Origin: Prochilodus magdalenae
Taxonomy: Eukaryota; Chordata; Actinopteri; Characiformes; Prochilodontidae
NCBI GenBank assembly: GCA_024036415.1
Contig: JAMWET010001299.1
Coordinates: 440,001 to 504,000 of the forward strand
Length of the DNA: 64,000 bases
Direction: 5' to 3'
Positions 47,038-58,100 of the stretch are shown here, piece by piece. The notes under the pieces were generated by a model. The model did not search any database and was not told the origin of the DNA. It saw only the letters and a list, made by a program, of their open reading frames with translations. A program made the translations under genes and the position numbers. Position 1 is the first letter of the stretch; every line of letters starts with the position of its first letter.

Positions 47038-49662
47038 ATACTGCTCTGGCCAGCAGCCAAGCTGTCCTCACTCAGCTCAGAGAAAATCTGGAAGCTATGG
47101 ATGAGGAGAAGGAGAGAATCACTGCTTTTTTGTTCTTTTTGTGGTTTTGATCTCTGAATTTTCATTATTTTTGCTTTCCCCCTTGTGGAGTGCCTCAGGG
47201 TTCTCCTCTCTGTCCACTTTCATTCTCATGTTTTCCCTCTTTCGTATGTTGTGTGGAAGCACTTCCCTCCTGCGCGATACAAAATCACACGGATTCACAT
47301 GCAGGCAGTCGAGGCAAGAGTTCCTTCCACAGAGACTGGTTTTGCCAACGTGTAATTAATTAAGAATGTTTTAAATGAAATATTATATAAATGCAAACTG
47401 CAAGTTTTTACATTATCTCTCTTTCTCTCTCCCTTTCTCTGTCTTTCTCTGTTCACACTATAAATATCACAAACTAGTTTGTTCCTTATAAGTTCATCTT
47501 ACATGCTAATTTTTTATTTTGATTGACACTCAGGACAAATTGCGAAGCCTAAGCAGTGGGTCTGAGGGAGGAACTTCCTGATGATTCTTGGTGATGTGTT
47601 TCTATATATGATTTTCTTTGTTTTTGATTTCTTACTCTGGAGCTGCTTGTTCCTGCTCTGTTCTTGAACTGAGAATGGTTTGCCTTTCTGCGGTGCAGCT
47701 CAGGCTCGCATGATGGTGTGGATATGATATGTCGGCTAGCTTAGATCGTAGTATCTGAAGTGAAAGAGCGAGAGAGAAAGGTTTGAATGGTGCGATTGCC
47801 TTAGTTGAGCATGTTTGATAGTGTAGTCTGTAGCAGGCCTTATCTAGAACGCTCTCAGTCGCAGGATTCTATTGATTGTAGGAGCGTTGCGTTCTTGCTG
47901 CAGCATGTTCTTTTAGTTTTTGTCGTGTCTACAGTCTTTTAGGATTTTGAATTGTCAGGTATCAGAAAACCACTAGAGAGGAGCAGGCAGTAGCTTGTCC
48001 TTCCAAACAGAAGAATACATGTGAGAGAGCTATCAACGCCCCCATCCTCCGGTTTATTATGGTCCCTGTAATGAATGCTTGTACAGAGGGCTACTGGGAG
48101 AACACTGGAGTTTAACAGAGTAACGGATGACAGCAAACAGGACTTTGGGTTTTATGGATTAGCTTTTTGTATCACAGCAAATACAAACCGAGCCGAGCGT
48201 TCCAGTGCCTGACGACCAGCCGCACCAATATGGACAAATTCTCGTCTCCCACGCGTATAACTTCAGCCTTGGCTGTCTCTGTGGCGCTGTGATCGGACAG
48301 ACAGGCCAGTTTTCTATGCCTGCGGAGAGCTTGTATTTTCCTGCATCACACGTTCATCTGCTGCTCTGGCGGCGCAGAGGCAGCGGGCAGCATCGTCCCA
48401 TAGGCACTTCACTGTTTATCAGCCCTGACCAGCTCCAGCTCCAGCTCTGCTGACCACAGAGGCCAATCTGGAGAGCAATAATGAAAGTGGCACCAATCTT
48501 CTCTCCTCTCCTTTCTTTGTAGTTTTTTCTTTTTTTTCTTCTTTCTCACGTTTTTTTTTCTCTTTCGTTTATTCTTCTTTCTCTCACCTTTTCTTTTTCT
48601 GTTCTTTCTCATTTTCTCCTTTTTCTTTTTTCTTCCTGTTCATTCTTCTGTTCTTTCTGTCTTGCTTTTACTGTTTTCTATCTTTTCTGTTTTACCTTTT
48701 TCCTCTTTTCATTTATCTTTTTGCTTCTTTTTCTCGTTGTTCCTTCTTCCTTGCTCTCATACACATTTTCATTTTTCTTTCTTTCTTGTTGTTTCTCTCT
48801 TCTTTCTCTGTACTTTGTTTTCCAGTGTTCCTTGTCCTGCTGCCTCTTGAAGCAGGCCTTGTAAGACACAGTAACGTCAGACATGCTCACGTTCTCTCTG
48901 GAAAGGAGCCTCTGCTGATCGTCTATATCCATTCATTTGGTTTGTTTTGGGGGATTTCGTTATTTCTAGTTCGAGTTTGCATCCAGTCTGTCATCTTATT
49001 TTTCCAAGCATGCCCAGATGGGCTCCCAGTTCAGAGCCTTCTCTGGAACAGCATCAAAGCAGTCTGCAGAACTCATAAACCCATAACGCACATAGTCCAC
49101 TCCAGCGCCCTCCAGAGTCTTCCCGAGCGTATGCAGGGACGAATTCACCGTTTTCTAAGTGGTTCTCCTGCTGGGGAACGTTCTGTATGTTCTTGTTTCT
49201 GCTCATTTTCTTTAAGTGTTGGGTGAAAAAGGATTGAGGTGGTGTTGCACCCAAGCTTACGTGATATGATCTGATCTGATCTTTACAGGCTTCTTGTAAT
49301 CGTTCTTGTCTGAATTTGTGATGGTGAAGGGTTTGGGTGGGGTGGTTGGGCAGTGAGGGCTTTTTATTTTTGAATATTTTCCCTTTTGTTTTCTTGTCTT
49401 GCTTTAAGCGTCTGAGAGGAATGTGCACTGATATGTATGCAATGCGTTTGGAAAGGAGAAATATGTCTAATACTACTGTTTGATTTTAATAGCCGCTGTG
49501 TTTTATACAGTATACTTTGATTCTTTTTCTTTTTCATCATACCCTTTATTTTTATTTTTCGGCTCTTTCTTTCGTTTGCCCTCACTTTGGAAAATTTTTA
49601 CTAAAACTGCAAAAAGTATTGTGCAAAGATATGTAATTTTTTTCAACAACTTGAAATGCATT

Positions 49663-49668
49663 AATAAA
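49663..49668 (+). terminator. Candidate distal adam10 poly(A) signal
   Basis: AATAAA in a strongly A/T-rich context about 2.8 kb after the stop codon; the sequence becomes simple CT repeat about 130 bases later. Confidence 0.55.
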
Positions 49669-49791
49669 AATAGACTTGATCAAAAACGTGCTGAGCGGTG
49701 CATCACTCACATGGCTGCGCTGCACACGTCAACATTAGCTACATTCACTGATGACATAAACTGCTCTGAAAATGCCATGTTGAAAAGCCTG

Positions 49792-49796
<5 letters not shown>

Positions 49797-49863
<67 letters not shown>

Positions 49864-49894
49864 ACTCACTCACTCACTCACTCACTCACTCACT

Positions 49895-49939
<45 letters not shown>
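49797..49939. repeat. (CT)n microsatellite with a CACT core
   Basis: CT units to about 49,857, then nine CTCA units, then CT units again to 49,939. Lies just past the distal adam10 poly(A) candidate. Confidence 0.95.
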
Positions 49940-49943
<4 letters not shown>

Positions 49944-50574
49944 GATGGTGTCAGGTTAGGGTTGAAGAGAAGCGTGGTCACCTCGTTTGTGTGGTTTACT
50001 GTATGTGGGGACTAAAAACATGGAGAAGGTGAAGCAGCATTGACACCTCCAGCTCTGCTGATCACAGGGGCCATTTTGGAGACCAGAAATCAGTGGCACC
50101 ATTTTTTTTTTTCTTTCTTTCTCTAAGTTTCTTTCTTTCACAATTTCATTCTTTTTCTTTTCTCTCCTTTCTCTTTTTTCTTCCTATTTATTTTTTATTT
50201 TTTCTTTTACATGTTTCTCCCACATTTTCATCATTTGATGAAGTTTTCACTGTGAGGACTGGTGGCCTGTCCAGGGTGTTTTTCCTCTGCCTAAAGGGTT
50301 GCTGGGATAGGCTCCAGCACCCCACCATGACACAGATGATGAATGTCCAAATCACCTTAGTTTGCAGTTGCTGACGTGTGATCTACGCGCTTTAGCCCGT
50401 GTTTCATTAACTCGACGCAGAAGTGTAAACACTTTATCCTGCATTATATTTGTTTAGTGCTAACTGTTATTGGACTGTTTGTGTGAAGGGTTCCCCCTAG
50501 TGATCAAACCCAGACCATGGCTGCATAACTGTTTACTTTCAGTATTTTTCTCATGGTTGACCTCAGCTTGTTCA

Positions 50575-50735
50575 CACCCCACCAAACCCAGCCACCTCTG
50601 CCCACTCATGATGAAATTTTAAGGAATGTTTCAGCTGTGAGTGTTTTTCTAAATGATGCAGGACAGCCAGAATAGAGCTCATGTATCCTAGATCAGTCTT
50701 AAAGGCACAGTAAGAATCAGCCTGGTTATAGAGGT
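50575..50735. repeat. Short dispersed repeat (family S), divergent copy
   Basis: CCACCTCTGCCCACTCATGA, AATGTTTCAGCTGTGA and AATAGAGCTCATGTA to AAGAATCAGCCTG follow the order of 9086-9265. Confidence 0.45.
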
Positions 50736-51229
50736 AGGAGGGCTTGGTGATGTACACTGTGGCCACGTTTGGCACATAAATCCACACATACGTTAACCTA
50801 AAAATAAAAACAAAAAATGCAGGATACAGGCTCTTTAGGTCCCTCGTGTGGGAAAGGGTTTAAACTGACCCCACTGTGTGGAGCAAACAGGGATGACAAA
50901 TAAAGGGAAATAAATAAAATGCAGGAGTATTCCTTTAACAGTGCTCTGGGGTTCTTCTCTTTCTCCTTCTGCACTGTTTATTTCCTGATGCTTATGTAGG
51001 TGCAGCCACCATTCTCATTTTCGCTCTGTCGTTTTTTAACCTGTACTTCTCACAGTGACTGCAGCGGGGTAATTAATGTCTAAATGCTTCAGTGCTCTTT
51101 AAGTCTAGTGTTCCTTGAGTTCAGTCACAGTTATAAGGGTGGGCTTTAAGGGTGGGGTTTAAATGTGGGCCATATAGCAGGAAGAATAATCAGAAATGTT
51201 TTCATTTCACAGAAACAGTACATTATATA

Positions 51230-52794
51230 CAGTGGGGTGTGAAAGTTTGGGCAGCTTTGTTAATTTTTCTGATTTAACTTTATAAAGCATTGATTGTTTG
51301 GATATACAAATTCTGTTAAATATATCATATAGGGGACTAACACAGTGATATTTGAGAAGTGAAATGAAGTTTATATGATTTACAGAAAGTGTGCAATAAT
51401 TGGTTAAACAAAAGTAGGCAGGTGCATACATTTGGGCACTGTTGTCATTTTATTGATTTCAAAACCTTTAGAACTAATTATTGGAACTCAGATTTGGTTT
51501 GGTAAGTTCAGTGACCCTTGACCTCCATACACAGGTGACTCCAATTATGAGAAAGGGTATTTAAGGGGGGCAATTGTAAGTTTTTCTCCTCTTTGCATCT
51601 TCTCTGAAGAGTCGCAGCATGGGAGTCTCAAAACAACTTTCAAATGACCTGAAAACAAAGATTGTTCACCGTCATGGTTTAGGGGAGGGATACAGAAAGC
51701 TCTCTCAGAGATTTCAGCTTTCAGTCTCCACTGTGAGAAACATTGTGAGAAAATGGAAGACCACAGGCACAGTTCAAGTCAAGGCTCGAAGTGGCAGACC
51801 AAGAAAAATCTGGAATAAACAGAAGCGAAGGATGTTGAGAACAGTCAGAGTCAACCCACAGACCAGCACCAAAGACCTACAACAGGATCTTGCTGCTGAT
51901 GGAGTCACTGTGCATCGTTCAACTATTCGGCGCACTTTACACAAGGAGATGCTGTATGGGAGAGTGATGCAGAGGAAGCCTTTTCCCCGCCCACATCACA
52001 AACAGAGACGCTTGAGCTATGCTAAAGCACATTTGGACAAGCCAGCTTTATTTTGGAATAAGGTGCTGTGGGCCGATGAAACTAAAATAGAGTTATTTGG
52101 GCATAACAAGGGCCGTTATGCATGGAGCAAAAAGAACACAGCACTCCAAGAAAAACACTTGCTACCTACAGTAAAATTTGGTGGTGGTTCCATCATGCTG
52201 TGGGGCTGTGTGGCCAGTACAGGGACTGGGAATCTTGTTAAAGTTGAGGGACGCATGGGATTCCAATGTCCAGGAATCAGTGACAAAGCTGAAGCTGCGC
52301 CGGGGCTGGATCTTCCAACTAGACAACGACCCTAAACACTGCTCAAAATCTACTAATGCATTCATGCAGAGGAACAAGTACAACGTTCTGGAATGGCCAT
52401 CTCAGTCCCCAGACCTGAATATTATTGAAAATAAGTGGTGTCACTTAAAGAGAGCTGTCCATGTTCGGAAACCATCAAACCTGAATGAACTAGAGATGTT
52501 TTGTAAAGAAGAATGGTCTAAAATACCTTCAGCCACAATCCAGACTCTCATTAGAAGCTATAGGAAGCGTTTAGAGGCTGGTATTTCTGCGAAAGGAGGA
52601 TCTACTAAATATTGAGTTAAGGTTTCATTGCACACTTTCTGTAAATCATATAAACTTCATTTCACTTCTCAAATATTACTGTGTTTGTCCCCTATATGAT
52701 ATATTTAACGGATTTTTTTTATCCAAACAATCAATGCTTTATAAAGGTAAATCAGGAAAATTAACAACGCTGCCCAAACTTTCGCACCCCACTG
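51230..52794 (+). mobile_element. Near full-length Tc1-like transposon with 168-bp TIRs
   Basis: Begins CAGTGGGGTGTGAAAGTTTG and ends with the inverted form CTTTCGCACCCCACTG. Terminal inverted repeats run about 168 bases (51230-51397 and 52627-52794) with a few mismatches and single-base gaps. Left flank is TA; the right flank is CA, a likely decayed TA. 1,565 bases. The long-TIR layout is that of fish Tc1 elements. The single transposase gene inside is frameshifted. Confidence 0.93.
51619..52615 (+). pseudogene. Tc1 transposase, broken by a small deletion/frameshift
   Basis: Codons from 51619 read MGVSKQLSNDLKTKIV with helix-turn-helix motifs (GEGYRKLSQRFQLSVSTVR), the GRPRK AT-hook-like link (about residues 59-63), and LWADETKIELFG with catalytic D153. 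After about 52,255 the frame shifts: the other frame carries the second Asp (DNDPKH, near 52,322) and the Glu (SPDLNIIENKW), then ISAKGGSTKY and a stop at 52,615. Compared with related transposases a short segment is missing at the break, so it looks like a deletion. The DDE triad residues survive in the two halves, but no single frame makes an active enzyme. Confidence 0.92.
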
Positions 52795-53689
52795 CATGCT
52801 TTACCCCATTTCACTCACCCCATCACGCAGGGTCACCAAATTTACAGTGTTCTCCAACAAATCCGGCTGTTTTGAATGTGCAGTTTGGGTGGACATTATA
52901 CTAAAATCGCACTGAGCGTGAATCCTAGTTTTGAATAAGTGATATATTACAGGCATGTTCAATAACACAAACGTCAGATGATTGTGGTGCATTCAACCAT
53001 CCTGACCATTTAAAACCTGAAGATGCTGTTTTGACATCCTCCTTTAACTAAACGGCTAAACAGGCTGAACAGGAACTCTGCTGAGTAAGGATAGAGCGCA
53101 TGAATCATCAACAGCTGCCTGGCTCTGATATTGGTAAGTCTGACAGACCACAAGCTCTACGTATCAGTCTGTCGATACTATACATATTAGATACAGGGGT
53201 AACAGCTCCATGGGATACAGCTCTGTGTATCAGCCTGTCGATACAGTTCATATTAGATACAGGGTTTATGATTTGATACTATAATCACAGTGATATGTTC
53301 CGATCGTGAAATAGCATTTTATTAAAACAGAACTGTTAGCATAGGTCTGCTAATGCTAACATTAGTGGTGAACCCTAATATCTAATGGTCTAATGGTGAG
53401 GAACACTGCTTCCTAGTGGTCAGGGATTTAAACACAACACAAAATGAACCACTGTCTGCCAAGTCCTCAATCTTAAACTTACTGATCAAAATTCAATAGT
53501 GTTTGACAATCTGTCCATTAATACAAAACCTAATATTGCAATATTTAATATTATTAGTATTTTCTTACAGCTCTAATAAACCAGCCAGGATGTCTGTGTG
53601 CAGCACAGAACACTTAGTAGCTAGTTTTTAGTTTGGTAACATTATTAATAAGAGAATCTGCATTTTCTCTTTGATTGTTAAACTCATTG

Positions 53690-54590
53690 TTAAATGAATA
53701 TTTGTACTCAGAAGGAATTATGGGAACGCAGTGCTACTGGGAAAGAAGATAAAAGTTACCAGGAACAATAAATGATGACCTATAATAACTGAGCTACACA
53801 TACAGAAGTACTGTCTCTCAGTATGGCATTGAGTCGCCATGTTTGCTAACAGACGTCTCAGTGTAGAGTATATAGGTTCCTAATGGTGTGCTGTGATAAT
53901 CCATCCCAGCTTGAATATTTGCACACAGTTCCTGCAGACTGTCTGGTAGGAGTGGGGGGGCGGAGTGACACTAGGCCTGTTGAAGCATGACAGCAAACCC
54001 CACATCTTGGTGCTGACCAGGGTGCTTCCGCACACGGATTTGTTGGTCGCTGAATGTCCCAGTGCCAGTTGTGCCTGGATGTCTTGTGTCATTCTGCGAT
54101 CACATGCACATGCTGGTGCACAAACGTCAAATCCGACCGGTGGGTTCTATCCGCCGGTTCTCTCTCTCTGTGGTTTATATAGGTCTCTCAGATCCTTCAT
54201 GTTATTACAGCGTCCCTTCTTCTATCTACTGCCGCCAGCATGCTACAGTAGTATCTGCATGACTGGTATGGCATGCAATACGTCCATAAGACCATCTTGT
54301 TGCCCCCTGTTTCGCAACCCCTCTCCAACTCTTTCAATTGCTCGAACTGCTTTCGAATTCTTCTCTGAGGCATACCTCACTTGCAAAGGAAGGCCACCAA
54401 CTAAACAGCACGAGTCAGAATGGAAAGCATGCACAACAGGGCAACTTATATGGTTAGCCAGGTTCAGCAGTAATGAGCCATCCTGGCTCAGGTTACATGT
54501 GCAGCTGAGCATGAAACTTGAATCATTCGCATGCTCACAATGTCAAACCTACCCACCAAGTTTCATTCCTGTGCAGCTCTTTGTTTGGTG
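53690..54590 (-). mobile_element. Decayed Tc1-like transposon (family A), minus strand
   Basis: Read from 54,590 downwards it matches the copy at 60.49-61.33 kb in order: GAATGATTCAAGTTTCATGC, CCATATAAGTTGCCCTGTTG, AAAGCAGTTCGAGCAATTGA, and near its 3' end CAATGCCATACTGAGAGACA and GTAGCTCAGTTATTATAGG. The C-terminal CIQARGG-type tail and catalytic motifs are gone. Many stops. Confidence 0.7.
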
Positions 54591-55014
54591 ATGAGCTTTT
54601 TTTATTTCTATGGCGTATGTCAGCGTGGTTTTGCTGTGTGGTGCCTGCCTGTACTAAAGAAGCCTGAAAGACACACATTCCATCTTATCTGCTCAAAAAC
54701 GGGCTGCTTCCCCTAGGAGTCCGTCTGGGACGTTTTCCTATTTCACAGCCTCATTTACCCCACTTATTTATCCGGATAGCTGCCAGCTGGCGCATCATGC
54801 ATGTGCTTCACTGAAGCAGCGGGGTGCAGGGGTGTCGCATGTGGACACTGCTAGAAGAGTGAGCCACCTCAGCCTGTTTCATCTCCAACAGAGAAGAACT
54901 TTAAGGGGTTGTCTGTTGTGAAGGTCTGTTATTGGTAAAGACGTTCAAATAGTGATATACATACATACAAATATACGTACATGCATACTGTACGTATACA
55001 CAACCTTACATACA

Positions 55015-55024
55015 TTTATTTATT
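55015..55024 (-). terminator. Candidate lipc poly(A) signals
   Basis: Two overlapping minus-strand AATAAA hexamers (TTTATT on the plus strand at 55015-55020 and 55019-55024), about 60 bases past the lipc stop. They imply a very short 3' UTR unless a further signal is used. Confidence 0.45.
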
Positions 55025-55078
55025 TACTTTCCTCATTCCACATGTGATTTTGCACACTGGATGTCACGAGTCATCATG

Positions 55079-55187
55079 TCACCAATGTAGTGTCGCTCTG
55101 TGGGGTTTTGCATCACAGCGAACAAACATCTTCTGCTCTGAAGGCTGAATAGAGGCAGCTTCCTCGGACTCAGAACAAAAGCCCGTC
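55079..55187 (-). CDS. lipc: lipc exon 9 (C-terminus and stop)
   Basis: Minus-strand acceptor TCTCCTCAG. The first base completes the Lys codon begun in exon 8, then [20 protein letters not shown] and [15 protein letters not shown], then TGA. FCSE and FVRC align with FCSE and FVKC of human LIPC. The tail after the last Cys is 11 residues and only moderately basic, unlike the strongly basic mammalian tail. Too short for a simple ORF search; found by similarity and splice phase. Confidence 0.88.
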
Positions 55188-58100
55188 CTGAGGAGAGAGG
55201 AGAGAGGAGAGAGGAAGAACTCTTAACAGTGTTTTATAAGGGTCTCCTTATGTCCATTAGGGGGCACTGCATGCATGGATCTGGCAAACACTACACATAC
55301 TATTGTTCTGTATGAGTGAGTGTTGTGTTGTATGTGTGCGCATAAGTGTGTGTTATCAGTTAGGAGTTTTGAAAATTTACTGTGTGACAGCACGGCTTAT
55401 TTTATGTAATCAAATTTTCATTCATTTAATGAAATTTCCAGTCATAACAGGTATTACATCACATACTTAGCAGACAGTAACGCAGAATCCGCAAGGACTA
55501 AACATTCTATCACTAGGTAAATCGTTATTCGGTGTTTAGTGTGTCCTGTCTTTAACTTCACTACAGCTTCCATTCTTTTCAGGAGACTTAGCTGCAGTTT
55601 GTTAAGGAAATCTGCAGCCACACTATTCAGAGTTCAGTCTTAGAAGTTGGTTGCATTTTCTGCTTTTATAATGTTGAGGTCTGGACTCTGAGGTGGTTAG
55701 TCCATTGTTTTAAAAATTGTAAAAATGGAAGAATTCACGAGGCAATATAGGGCACCAAAGTAAAGAGTGGGTTAAATACTACATCTATGGCATTTAGCTG
55801 ACGCTCTTATCCAGAGCAACTTACAAGGTTCATCATATTACAGGTAGGCCAATGTATAGTTGTTAGGTCAGAGTCTAAGCCATCCTAATAAATTATCATT
55901 GAGGGTAACTCTTATGAGAGGTGTAGCCAATACATCGCAGTCTCCTAGTCACACCATATAATAGAACAAGAAGTCGAACCCCAGTCTTCTCCCACACTGG
56001 AGGGACTAACAGTACATTTCTGTCACATAAGTAGTGGTGTTATCCGTTGTGCCACACACCACTTGACCCACTATTGGATTTCATATCAGGAATTTTATAT
56101 AATAGAGGAGTTTTGTAAGTATGGCCGGTAAATTGACCTATTTTAATATGATTCACAAGCTGTCTTTCTTAAAAACACGGGACAACGGTATTAGATAACT
56201 CTACTATCACCGAAAACATGTCCTATAACTGTATACTGAATAAATGAAATGGTTACTCTGCACCATAACATATGCAGTCATATGCCACAGTTTCAATGGT
56301 CAAGTTACAATCAAAAAGTGGGAATAAAACAACACGGAGAACATAGATATGGTATTTAGTCTGTAAACTATAATCTCTTTCTTTTATATCTTCTGAACCG
56401 ATTATCCTTCCGGGCTGTGGGGGGTTGCTAGAGTAGGCCCATCAGAGTGCTCACTGGATGGAAGGCATGATAACCATGAACAGGCCACCAGTCCATCTCA
56501 GGGCAAACACTCAGACACACAGACATTCACACACGCTCACACAAAGACTATCAGTGATTCAGCGACGTCACTTCCACTATCCACATTAACCCATGTAATG
56601 TCACATATAGATGCAATGAATGTTGAGTTGCTCGTGAGCACCAGTAGTGATCATAGTGAGGTGAAGGAAGTAATATTTAACAGTATGGGTATAGAATTAT
56701 GCTCATGTTGAATGTGCTGCCAGATCAGACTACCAATACTGAGAGACACATACATCATTTGTGTAGCTCAAAAATTATTGCCCATATCAGTCTAAACCTA
56801 TCATCATTTATTCTTCCTGGTCATTTTTATCTTCCTTCCCAATAGTAATGCAATCCCACATTACATTCGGGGTGCAACTCTTCTTTTGATGATGAGTGTA
56901 CATTTTAAGTTGAAGTATGTTCTCCTGCCGTTTGGCTTTCTGTGTGAGTGTTAAGCTGTCCATTTTGTATGCATGAGTTAAATTCAAGCACTCAACATTC
57001 AAGTTTCATGCATGGTCTCTTCAACTTTCATGCAACATTCATAGACTGAGCTGTTCAAAAGAGCAAAGCTGCCTAAATAAAGCATCTGGGGAGACGTGTT
57101 ATCATAGAATCACATGATAAATGCTAAATTTGATCTGACGCTGGCCCAGTCCAATGTGCCAGCAGCCCTACTGCAGATATACATGTGCTTTGATTATGTA
57201 AACCATCCACTGTATATATGCCAGCGGTCTTAGAAGCCTATAACATTTCCTGCCCACTCAAAGCAAGTCACTGTGGCATGAATGACTGTAAGACCCCCCC
57301 ACCATTGTCACAGTCGGGCTACTGAACGCAGATCACATATGGATGGCCTAGTTGCCTCTTAATTTGCCTCTGTAGTCTAGTTATATAACTGTGCGAGCAG
57401 TAGGCCCTATAAGTAAAGGTATTGCATAACGCAGGGTCTGGGGGACAACACGACATTAAGGGCGTTTGATTTCTGACCTCTAGCACAGATCCTGCACCAG
57501 TAACCCCAGAAACCCAGACCTAAAACAAAACCCGACCTTTTAATGGTTTTCCAAAGGACAAAAAGCGTTTATGTGGCTGTTATAGGTTAATGCATCCTGA
57601 ATATGCATGGGGTGGTGGGTTTTCCAGAGTATAGCAGATGGCTCTGTTTTTAGCTGTTAGCACTAGAGGAATAAAATCCCCAAATCCCACAATTAAAATA
57701 ATAACAGTATTAAATCTTCAATTAAACTGTTTTACAAACTGCACTGCACTAATTTAATTTATCTGGCTACAAACATGAAATCAGTGTTGGTAATATGTAC
57801 CATATTCTCAAAAATCATTTTACAATGGATTAATTAAGTTATACAGTTAATCACACTAATGATAAAAGACCATCATACTGCTTAGCCCCAGACCCAAGGC
57901 CAAAACATTAACCTCGACCCGAAAGCTGAACGACAGTCTGACATTTTAGCAATACTAACATTCATCTAACATTAAGCTAATAAGATATTAATCCATTAAT
58001 CTTTTTCATTAATCATAATTCATTAATCAAGTGGACCTTGACTAAGCTGATGCTAAGCCTAATGGTAAACACAGATCAAGGCCTGAAGTTAAACCAAGTT

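Larger units (their letters stand above)
46840..49690 (+). other. adam10: adam10 3' UTR (inferred)
   Basis: No further coding follows the adam10 stop. Two AATAAA candidates exist, at 47032-47037 and 49663-49668. The distal one is preceded by an A/T-rich stretch of a kind typical at the end of long UTRs, so a UTR of about 2.85 kb is likely, with a possible short isoform ending near 47,050. A T-rich, C-interrupted tract covers about 48,515-48,830. The extent is inference. Confidence 0.6.
49691..51229. other. Intergenic, left part
   Basis: CT microsatellite at its start, a T-rich run (about 50,100-50,215), a dispersed-repeat fragment at 50,245-50,365 (GGTGGCCTGTCCAGGGTGTT, GGGATAGGCTCCAGCACCCC) and a family S repeat at 50,575-50,735. 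The rest (50.75-51.2 kb) shows nothing. Confidence 0.7.

Noticed and set aside
53965..54591. 208-codon plus-strand frame
   Set aside because: It is the antisense of a decayed Tc1-like element; the meaningful strand is minus.
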